This document shows, one piece after another, positions 25,272-31,245 of a stretch of DNA of 64,000 nucleotides. Origin of the DNA: BCD1 sp965230565 (GTDB lineage Bacteria; Bacteroidota; Bacteroidia; Chitinophagales; Saprospiraceae); assembly GCA_965230565.1 (NCBI GenBank), contig CBDDLH010000001.1:62001-126000 (forward strand), read 5' to 3'. Positions within the stretch are counted from its first letter, which is position 1. Each line of letters starts with the position of its first letter. Made by a program: the position numbers and the translations under genes. The notes below the pieces were generated by a model that saw only the letters and a list, made by a program, of their open reading frames with translations, was not told where the DNA came from and searched no databases.

Positions 25272-25598
25272 TTAGTTTATTCTTAATTTACCAACCATTT
25301 CAGGCATGTTTCTGATTTCTTTCCAATACTCTTCCTAGACATCTTTATCTAAAAAAATAGGTATTCTTTCATTGTATAACCTGTCTGCTCCGTCTTGTCT
25401 ACATCCAGATATCCAATATTCTTCACCGGTTTCTTCATCATAATAGTTGGATTTATATCCTTCTCCTTTGAGTGATTTAAAAAGTCTTCCGTCATAATGT
25501 ATAGACTTCATTGTTTTGGAAAACTTGACTCTACCAATTCTGGCTTCACCTGTTAGTCCACCTCCCTTGTATTCGATATACATTATTCGTGTTTTCAT
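25272..25598 (-). pseudogene. small conserved protein (often annotated DXP synthase-like) with in-frame TAG
   Basis: Starts at Met 25598 (MKTRIMYIEYKGGG); a Met three codons upstream is less likely. The sequence ARIGRVKFSKT, KSLKGEGYKSNYYD, GEEYWISGCRQDGAD matches a small Bacteroidota family of about 100 residues often mislabelled 1-deoxy-xylulose-5-phosphate synthase. A TAG at 25335-25337 ends it after FLDKDV, but the frame continues EEYWKEIRNMPEMVG to a TAA at 25272, and EEYWKEIRN is the normal family end. So one base change truncates it by about 20 residues, or the TAG is read through. It is upstream of aC9. Confidence 0.7.
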
Positions 25599-25621
25599 TC
25601 GCGTCAAAAAACTCCATTTTT

Positions 25622-25810
25622 TTATGTACTACCGTTTTGAATTTTATAGCCCAAAATAATTAGGACTATTGGAAAGCCAAATGATACTATTTCATAAACA
25701 TAATCATACCCAAAGCATCCTTTTGTTACTATTAGGGGTTCGATTAATTTAACAATTAAAGCTAAAACACCAATTGATAGAATGATTATTCCTATTGTTG
25801 ATTTATTCAT
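25622..25810 (-). CDS. small two-helix membrane protein
   Basis: The upstream extension lies in aC10, so I start at Met 25810 (MNKSTIGIIILSIGVLALI), 62 residues. Two membrane segments (about 5-22 and 40-56) are joined by a loop with KGCFGYDY. No family is recognised. It starts 21 bases past aC10 and ends 23 bases before the start of the 25598 gene, with no palindrome between, so the two may share one cassette. Confidence 0.6.
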   Translation of the reverse strand: MNKSTIGIIILSIGVLALIVKLIEPLIVTKGCFGYDYVYEIVSFGFPIVLIILGYKIQNGST

Positions 25811-25831
25811 TATTCCTTCATTCTGCTTGCA

Positions 25832-25897
25832 GGAACGTCCCCGCATACCCGTCGTTGCCAGCTTTTGCTGGCAATGAACGGGTATGCATTGTTCGCT
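25832..25897 (-). repeat. attC-like palindrome aC10 (best hairpin)
   Basis: GCATACCCGT (25843-25852) pairs with ACGGGTATGC (25878-25887); TTGCCAGC (25855-25862) pairs with GCTGGCAA (25867-25874) around a T4 loop on the plus strand. A 2-versus-3-base bulge separates the stems, and unpaired bases separate them from the outer AAC/GTT pair (coding strand GAACAAT at the left, GGGGACGTTCCTG at the right). This is the attC fold with extrahelical bases. It starts 16 bases after the OmpA-domain gene. Confidence 0.65.
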
Positions 25898-25913
25898 GCT
25901 GGCTTTTTTCTTT

Positions 25914-26381
25914 TTAATTAATTTTTACGATTTCAAGTCTTCTATTTTTTCGGTGTTCTGAATCTGGACATTTACAATTTTCACATTCAATAATTGGATT
26001 TTTTTCACCCATTCCAATTGGTATAATTCTATTTTTATTAATTCCATATTCTTCGAAAATTTCTGAAATATTTTCTGCCCGTCTTTGACTCAATTTAAAA
26101 TTGTAATCATCTCTTCTTTGACAATCAGTATAGCATCTTAATTCAATTGAAATATTCGGATTAGAATTTAAATATTGAAAAACCGTATTTATGACAATCT
26201 CATTTTCTTTTTGAGCAAGAGGACCTGCACATATAAAAAATCCAAATTCAAGATTAACTGATTCATCTTCTGAGAACTTTTCTTCGATTTTCAATAGTAG
26301 AGTTGAATCAATTTCTTGAGCCATTAGAATTTGACCTATTTGAATAAAGATTAAAATTATTATTAGAAGATGCTTTTTCAT
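25914..26381 (-). CDS. OmpA-domain secreted protein
   Basis: The frame is open to 26549, but Met 26381 (MKKHLLIIILIFIQIGQILMAQ) is a clean signal peptide start; the extension translates a T-rich repeat. 155 residues. The C-terminal domain has the OmpA peptidoglycan-binding pattern: LRCYTDCQRRDDYNFKLS, RRAENI, GINKNRIIPIGMGEKNP, and HRKNRRLEI. Two Cys in CENCKC are unusual. A stand-alone OmpA domain in the periplasm would bind peptidoglycan. It is first in the second cassette-like run, after a half attC-like end at 26398-26412. Confidence 0.82.
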   Translation of the reverse strand: MKKHLLIIILIFIQIGQILMAQEIDSTLLLKIEEKFSEDESVNLEFGFFICAGPLAQKENEIVINTVFQYLNSNPNISIELRCYTDCQRRDDYNFKLSQRRAENISEIFEEYGINKNRIIPIGMGEKNPIIECENCKCPDSEHRKNRRLEIVKIN

Positions 26382-26397
26382 TTTTTTCTTTTTGCTT

Positions 26398-26412
26398 GCA
26401 GCGAACTTGCGT
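26398..26412 (-). repeat. half attC-like end
   Basis: Coding strand ATACGCAA then GTTCGCTGCAAGCAAAA. The GTTC.CTGCAAGCA junction matches the right end of aC10 (GTTCCTGCAAGCAGAA) and, more loosely, aC4 (GTTGCACGCAAGCAAA). No left arm is present; the array-head element begins just upstream. It could be the array's first junction. Confidence 0.4.
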
Positions 26413-26417
26413 ATAAA

Positions 26418-26620
26418 CACCACCACCCCAAAAATACCAAAAAAAACAAACACCATGCTTACAAAAAACACCCACACCAAATTCAATTCAAATAAAACCC
26501 TGAAAATCAAAAAGTTAAACAAAATACCACCATCCCCTACCACCTCCAACTACCCGTTCATAACCGTTTAAAAACGGCTATACCCGGCTAAAACCGACAG
26601 TAAACGGCTATTCTACGGAT
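26418..26620 (-). repeat. dispersed array-head element, fullest copy H3
   Basis: From left to right on the plus strand: CACCCCAAAAATACC with A-rich run, CACCATGCTTAC, CCAAATTC, ACCACCATCCCC, CCCGTTCATAACCG, CGGCTATACCCGGC, AGTAAACGGCTATTCTACGGAT. The right third matches H1, and the left third matches H2 almost exactly. It lies directly upstream, on the coding strand, of the second cassette-like run. Confidence 0.5.
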
Positions 26621-26644
26621 AATTCCTGCTGACTCCCACATATT

Positions 26645-26832
26645 TGTTTCCAGTTGCTGGTTACTCGTTGCAAGTTTCTGGTTTCTGGTTACTGGTTTTC
26701 AACTACCAGACAAACTCCGAATTAATTATGACGCGTAAAGGTTTACGCATAAATCTAATAGGAAAAATCAACCGAAAACCCCTTTGCCGGAACAAAAACC
26801 AGCAACCAGCAACTTGTAACCAGCAACCAATT
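26645..26832. repeat. large inverted repeat of CCAGTAACC/CCAGCAACC units with central hairpin
   Basis: The left arm (about 26650-26697) has TTGCTGGTTAC and TTTCTGGTTACTGG; the right arm (about 26798-26830) has its complement, AACCAGCAACCAGCAAC and GTAACCAGCAACC. In the middle GCGTAAA (26733-26739) pairs with TTTACGC (26742-26748). The same pentamer-rich repeats recur at 27190-27290 and 51570-51607. No transposase lies inside, so it is a non-coding repeat, perhaps a MITE-like relic. It lies upstream of the first SSB gene. Confidence 0.5.
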
Positions 26833-26855
26833 TATTAACCTTAAAATTTCGAAAA

Positions 26856-27185
26856 ATGAACGATCTTAGAAACAACGTACAGCTCATCGGAAACCTGGGC
26901 AGAGATGTCGAATTCAAACAACTGGACAACGGCAACGCCATCGCCCGCGTAACCCTCGCCACCAAAGAGATCTACAAAAAAATGGACGGCAACAAACACG
27001 TCGAAACCCAATGGCACAACCTCGTAGGCTGGGGCAAAGTAGCCGAAATCATGAACGTACTGCTCAAAAAAGGCAAAGAAGTAGCCATCAAAGGCAAACT
27101 CACCCACCGCTCCTACGACGACAAAAATGGCAATAAACGCTACCGCAGCGAAGTGGTAGTGAATGAATTTATGCTTATGAATTGA
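26856..27185 (+). CDS. ssb: single-stranded DNA-binding protein, short form
   Basis: 109 residues of an OB fold: NNVQLIGNLGRDVEFKQ, ARVTLATKE, ETQWHNLVGWGKVAEIM, LLKKGKEVAIKGKLTHRSY and YRSEVVVNEF are all SSB signatures. It ends MLMN with no glycine-rich linker and no acidic DDDIPF-type tip, which in housekeeping SSB recruits repair and replication proteins. So it can bind single-stranded DNA but should not use the usual tail partners. It starts 26 bases after the repeat region and is followed by a second, related gene. Confidence 0.92.
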   Translation: MNDLRNNVQLIGNLGRDVEFKQLDNGNAIARVTLATKEIYKKMDGNKHVETQWHNLVGWGKVAEIMNVLLKKGKEVAIKGKLTHRSYDDKNGNKRYRSEVVVNEFMLMN

Positions 27186-27215
27186 AAGTGGTTGCTGGTT
27201 GTTTGATTAGGAAGA

Positions 27216-27246
27216 TAAATACTATTTTTTGGAAAAATAGTATTTA
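27216..27246. repeat. perfect 14-bp hairpin, family copy 1
   Basis: TAAATACTATTTTT (27216-27229) pairs with AAAAATAGTATTTA (27233-27246) around TGG. A second copy with a changed base pair (AGAAATAC / GTATTTCT) is at 51541-51573. Both lie next to the GTAACC/GCAACC repeats. The structure is AT-only plus two GC pairs. It lies between the two ssb genes and may act as a terminator or RNA-processing signal. Confidence 0.7.
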
Positions 27247-27316
27247 TTCCACGCTTCAACCTGTAACCCGTAACACGCAACACGCAACATTATTATTAAT
27301 CAAAAAATCAAATGTT

Positions 27317-27661
27317 ATGCATTCACTAAAAAACACCGTATTACTAATCGGAAACCTGGGGAAAGACCCCGAATTGAAAAAACTCGATGGCGGCAACAGC
27401 GTAGCCAAATTCTCGCTGGCCACCAATGAGACCTACAAAAACGCCAAAGGAGAAAAAATAACCTCCACACAATGGCACAATTGTATCCTGTGGGGTAAGA
27501 CCGCCGAACTGGCCAGTACCTGGCTCAAAAAAGGCAAAGAGATCGCCGCCCGCGGAAAGATCACCTACTCCAATTACGAAGACAAAGACGGCAAGGTCCG
27601 CTACACCACGGAAATCGTCATCGACGAATTCACCATGCTAGGGCCCAAGCCCGCTAACTAA
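27317..27661 (+). CDS. ssb: second single-stranded DNA-binding protein, short form
   Basis: The frame opens at 27182, but the first 45 codons cross the hairpin and repeats; the Met at 27317 (MHSLKNTVLLIGNLGKDPEL) is the SSB N-terminus. 114 residues. STQWHNCILWGKTAELAS, WLKKGKEIAARGKITYS and YTTEIVIDEF are the OB-fold motifs. It too lacks the acidic tip, ending LGPKPAN. About half identical by eye to the upstream ssb, so the pair arose by tandem duplication or paired acquisition. Confidence 0.92.
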   Translation: MHSLKNTVLLIGNLGKDPELKKLDGGNSVAKFSLATNETYKNAKGEKITSTQWHNCILWGKTAELASTWLKKGKEIAARGKITYSNYEDKDGKVRYTTEIVIDEFTMLGPKPAN

Positions 27662-27685
27662 ACAATCTTGTTTTCATATTCAAAC

Positions 27686-27716
27686 GACACTCCGGTGGAT
27701 TTCCTGCCGGGGTGTC
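27686..27716 (+). terminator. hairpin after the ssb pair
   Basis: GACACTCCGG (27686-27695) pairs with CCGGGGTGTC (27707-27716) with one G-T wobble, loop 11 bases. CTCTAC then T5 follows. A probable intrinsic terminator for the second ssb gene, 25 bases after its stop. Confidence 0.7.
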
Positions 27717-27774
27717 CTCTACTTTTTGAGAAGTTCCAGGGGTTTCAGGTTTAAAGAGTTTCAGTGGTTGTAAT

Positions 27775-27888
27775 TCAAAAATCTATTACTACTCTGTGCC
27801 CTCTGTGCCCTCTGCGCCTACTCTGTGAACACTGTGGTTAACCCCCCGCGCCCTCAATGACTGTAGCCTGTGGACTGAGAACTGAAGA
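27775..27888. repeat. low-complexity repeats after TonB receptor stop
   Basis: CTCTGTGCCCTCTGTGCCCTCTGCGCC with near 10-base period (27792-27818) is followed by GACTG-type units (TGACTGTAGCCTGTGGACTG, GAACTGAAGACT). The latter also occur at 31205-31243 and 51500-51540. Non-coding. Confidence 0.5.
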
Positions 27889-30267
27889 CTAAAAATCCGC
27901 AATCAACCCAATACTCGGCAATACCCGCCCCGTATCACTATCAATAATATTCGTCCTATATCGCTCCGGATTCTCCGGATCCACCAAAGGAGCAAGACTC
28001 TCATCCCGCAAAACCGTCAAATAGGGCACCACCGGCACCGAAGAAGCATAAGCATTCTGCACATCAATATACACCGACAACGACCATCGTTTGAAATCAA
28101 ACTGCTTATCCACCCGCAAGTCCAGCTGATGAAAAACAGGCAATCGCTCCTCATTCAACTTCGAATAATCAGGAATCCCCCTATAATTCACATCCCACAC
28201 GGATCGCAACCCGGAAGTCGCCTGATCATATGGCGTATACGGATTCCCCCCTGACGCACTCCAACGCAAGCCTATTTGCCAGTTCTTACCCAAGGTACGC
28301 CCCAGACTCACCGTCCCGAAATGACGATTATCCCAGGAAGATGAAACTAGCTCTCCGTTCTTATCTTCAAACTGACTCACCACATAGCTATACGACAACG
28401 ACCACGACCATGAATTGTGATACTTCTGCTTGATCTGAAACTCCACCCCATAGGCCAAACCTTCCGAACTCGCATCCGCCGGCTGATCCCCGACCAAAAC
28501 ATAATTGGCATTCGCATTCGCAAAAGAAATGGAATCCGTCAACAGGAATGGATAGTCCTGATACTTTTTTTGAAAACCTTCCAGCTTTAACCGGTAACCG
28601 CTCGAAGTCGTGTGCTCAATCCCCAACCCAAGGTGATCACTGCGCATGTATTTTAATTCATCCCGGTTGGTAAACTCACCATTTTCAGCATAAGCCATCA
28701 ACAGATAAGGCGGCACCTGGAAATATCTGCCGGCATTGGCACTCAGCTGCCAGGCTTTTTTGAATTTCCATGAAAGCGACAATCGGGGAGACAATTGCTT
28801 CAATGGATTTTTCATCAATTCAGAATAGGTGTTCCCGTCCAATCGCAAACCGGCATAAACAGAGAATTTATCCTCAAAAAACTGCTGACTGAAAGAACCA
28901 AATGCCCCGTATCGAACAAAACTCATCAAACTGCGAAAGTTGATCTCATCAACATCATTGGCTCGTCTGGAATAAAGGGAATACTCCTCAATATCCACCT
29001 GGTCAGACTCCAGGGCTATTCCGTAATTCCATTCTTGTTTATCTCTGAAAAGCTTGTGCTCGATGCGCAACTTATTCTCTGATTCCTTGGAAGTATAATC
29101 AAACAAACGATCCGTTTCCTCTCCGCTGTTGTTGACAAATTTTTCCGCATAATTATAGAAGTGATTCCGACTCAAAACCACCGTGTAATAACTATTTTCC
29201 AGATAATGCTTATAAATAGCCCCGGCCGCATAAACAAATTGCTTGCCTTCCGGAATGTAGCCGGTATTGTACAATAATGACTCCGTTGGTTCCGCCCCCA
29301 GGTTCAGAGTGTATTTATCATATCCAGCCACACCCGTCAATATCAGCTCGTTTTTATCATTGAACTGAACAACCTGCTTATACTGAACATCCGCAAAAAA
29401 CGGGATTACAGGAACACCCAAGGCTTTCAACATATGCTGGGTGTAAGACTCTCTTGCGGAAAACAGAAAGGAAGACTTCTTCCCCATCGGACCTTCTAAC
29501 AGGACACCCCAATCGTTGGCACTTAAAGTGAATGACCCGCCAAAACGATCCTTTCGCCCGGCACGCTGATTAAAAGTTGCCACACTACTCATGGCATTTC
29601 CGGCATAGGCAGGAAAGGCACTGCTGTGCAAACTGGCACTCTCCAGCATGAGCACGTTCAATAATCCATTCGGACCTCCGCTGGTTCCCTGTACGGTAAA
29701 GTGGGTAATGGAAGGAATTTCCATGCCGTCGAGATAAAACCTGTTTTCATTGGAGGAGCCTCCCCTTACAATGAGGTTATACCCAAAAGAAACCTTAGGT
29801 GACACCCCTGGCAAAGTTTTGATAAATTTGGATGCATCCAAAGTAGCACCCGGCATCTGTCTCAGTTCATGAAGATTGATCCGCTGCAGTGCCAGAGGAC
29901 TTTCAGCCGTATTCCGGTAAGCCTCTGCAGCCACAACGGCTTCATTCAGCTCATTCCCGTTCATGCTCATTTCGAAATTCACTACCACCGGTTTGGATGA
30001 TTGCGTCTGAATCTCATGTTTAACGACAGTCGAGTAGCCGGTATAGGACGCTTCAAGATTGTAAAGCCCGGCGGGTAATTCAATACGATAAATTCCAAGG
30101 CTATCAGCAATCACTCCGCTGCCGACATTGATTACTTTTACAGTGGCAAAGGGCAGGGGTTCATTATTGATAAGATTAACTACTTTTCCCTCGATTACGG
30201 TCTTCTGGGCAAACATTCCTATCAGGCAGAGAAAGCTGAAGCCTGCAATGGCAACAATACGTTTCAT
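27889..30267 (-). CDS. TonB-dependent outer membrane receptor
   Basis: About 792 residues starting at MKRIVAIAGFSFLCLIGMFAQ (a Met 9 codons upstream is less likely). Residues 25-110 form a carboxypeptidase-like regulatory domain (VIEGKVVNLINNEPLPFATV); the plug contains KFIKTLPGVSPKVSFGYN and LIVRGGSSNENRFYLDGMEI; the rest is the barrel. It is a paralog of 7614-10029: the plug and early barrel align throughout (SSFLFSARESYTQHMLKALG against TYIFSLRRSYRQYILKLLG). By family it takes up a ligand too big for porins. No SusD-type partner is near, so not a classical Sus pair. Confidence 0.92.
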   Translation of the reverse strand: MKRIVAIAGFSFLCLIGMFAQKTVIEGKVVNLINNEPLPFATVKVINVGSGVIADSLGIYRIELPAGLYNLEASYTGYSTVVKHEIQTQSSKPVVVNFEMSMNGNELNEAVVAAEAYRNTAESPLALQRINLHELRQMPGATLDASKFIKTLPGVSPKVSFGYNLIVRGGSSNENRFYLDGMEIPSITHFTVQGTSGGPNGLLNVLMLESASLHSSAFPAYAGNAMSSVATFNQRAGRKDRFGGSFTLSANDWGVLLEGPMGKKSSFLFSARESYTQHMLKALGVPVIPFFADVQYKQVVQFNDKNELILTGVAGYDKYTLNLGAEPTESLLYNTGYIPEGKQFVYAAGAIYKHYLENSYYTVVLSRNHFYNYAEKFVNNSGEETDRLFDYTSKESENKLRIEHKLFRDKQEWNYGIALESDQVDIEEYSLYSRRANDVDEINFRSLMSFVRYGAFGSFSQQFFEDKFSVYAGLRLDGNTYSELMKNPLKQLSPRLSLSWKFKKAWQLSANAGRYFQVPPYLLMAYAENGEFTNRDELKYMRSDHLGLGIEHTTSSGYRLKLEGFQKKYQDYPFLLTDSISFANANANYVLVGDQPADASSEGLAYGVEFQIKQKYHNSWSWSLSYSYVVSQFEDKNGELVSSSWDNRHFGTVSLGRTLGKNWQIGLRWSASGGNPYTPYDQATSGLRSVWDVNYRGIPDYSKLNEERLPVFHQLDLRVDKQFDFKRWSLSVYIDVQNAYASSVPVVPYLTVLRDESLAPLVDPENPERYRTNIIDSDTGRVLPSIGLIADF

Positions 30268-30665
30268 AAAGGTCAAAAATTGGATGAGCCGCAAAGATAA
30301 ATTTTCCCATTCTGGCTTTAGTCATTTATTTGTAATGATTTGGTTGAATTAAGGTAGTGAATGAATAGAAAAAAGGCTAAGGCTAGGGAAGGTACACAGT
30401 TATTTATAAAACCCCGTGCCTAAACCGTGTCCCCTCTGTTAAAAACACTTAGCGCACCTTGCGCTTCTATTGCGATCTTAGCGGTTAAATATACTCCGCC
30501 CTCAAAATCCACTTCCAATTTCCTCTAATTTTTACCCCCGAAAACCATTGCCAAAACCACAATTTAATTGTAAATTTGAGAAAGCCACCTAAGCAATTTT
30601 CATGACCGCCTGTATTACCGCCTGCCATCGTGAATCCATCACCTGGTTATGAAACTATTTGTGTT
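30268..30665. other. intergenic gap with degenerate repeats
   Basis: Nearly 400 bases between divergent genes. 30440-30490 has GCGCACCTTGCGCTTC and GCGATCTTAGCGG, part of the GCGAA/GCGCCAAG-type repeats also seen at 43730 and 47190-47360. Promoters of both genes should lie here; no motif is fixed. Confidence 0.35.
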
Positions 30666-31085
30666 ATGCAACCTTCAGAAGATGTTATGAACCGGTTTTA
30701 TCAAAACACCGGAAAATTATTCTATGCCATCGCCGCCGTAGACAAAAACGTACGCGAGGAGGAGTATGAAAAACTCATCGAAATCATCAAATCAGACTGG
30801 CTGCAAATTGAAGATACCGAAGATACTTTTGGTACTGACGCTGCATACCAGATCGAATTTATCTTCGACTGGCTGGAGGATTCATGCCCCGAACCCTACG
30901 ACTGTTATGAAGAATTTGTCGATTTTAAACGTACACACGAATACGTCTTCACCCCCAAAATCAGGCAACTCGTCTGGAAGACAGCCTACGAAGTTGCCTC
31001 CGCATTCAACAAAAGGAATAAATCAGAACTGGCCATGCTGAGTAAACTGGCCATTGAACTGAAGGAAGGAGATGTGGTGATGTAA
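30666..31085 (+). CDS. hypothetical helical protein, possibly TerB-like
   Basis: The frame opens at 30630; the Met at 30666 (MQPSEDVMNRFYQNTG) gives 139 residues. A helix FYAIAAVDKNVREEEYEKLIE, then acidic segments and a C-terminal helix AMLSKLAIELKE resemble the all-helical TerB-type fold with its conserved D-x-x-V-x-x-E-E. No signal peptide, so cytoplasmic. The TerB likeness is weak and inferred. Convergent with the next gene, with a strong shared terminator between. Confidence 0.6.
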   Translation: MQPSEDVMNRFYQNTGKLFYAIAAVDKNVREEEYEKLIEIIKSDWLQIEDTEDTFGTDAAYQIEFIFDWLEDSCPEPYDCYEEFVDFKRTHEYVFTPKIRQLVWKTAYEVASAFNKRNKSELAMLSKLAIELKEGDVVM

Positions 31086-31124
31086 AAGTGTTTCGGGTTA
31101 CGCGATTCGAGTTGCGGGTTAAAT

Positions 31125-31168
31125 AAAAAAGCGGGACTTCATGAATATTCACGAAGTCCCGCTTTTTT
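31125..31168. terminator. strong bidirectional terminator
   Basis: GCGGGACTTC (31131-31140) pairs with GAAGTCCCGC (31153-31162), with an inner TGAATATTCA palindrome. T6 follows on the plus strand (31163-31168) and A6 precedes (31125-31130), so it works on both strands. It separates the convergent genes at 30666-31085 and 31246-34563. Confidence 0.92.
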
Positions 31169-31245
31169 ATTTAAAATCAATCCTCAATCTCCTCAATCCA
31201 CTGATTCTGTAGACTGTGGACTGATGACTGATGACTGAAGACTAA

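Noticed and set aside
25914..26549. 211-residue OmpA protein with an N-terminal membrane helix
   Set aside because: The extra 56 residues translate a T-rich dispersed repeat, which gives Phe and Val runs by composition alone; a clean signal peptide starts at 26381.
26645..26832. Insertion sequence
   Set aside because: Inverted arms exist, but no transposase-like frame lies inside or nearby.
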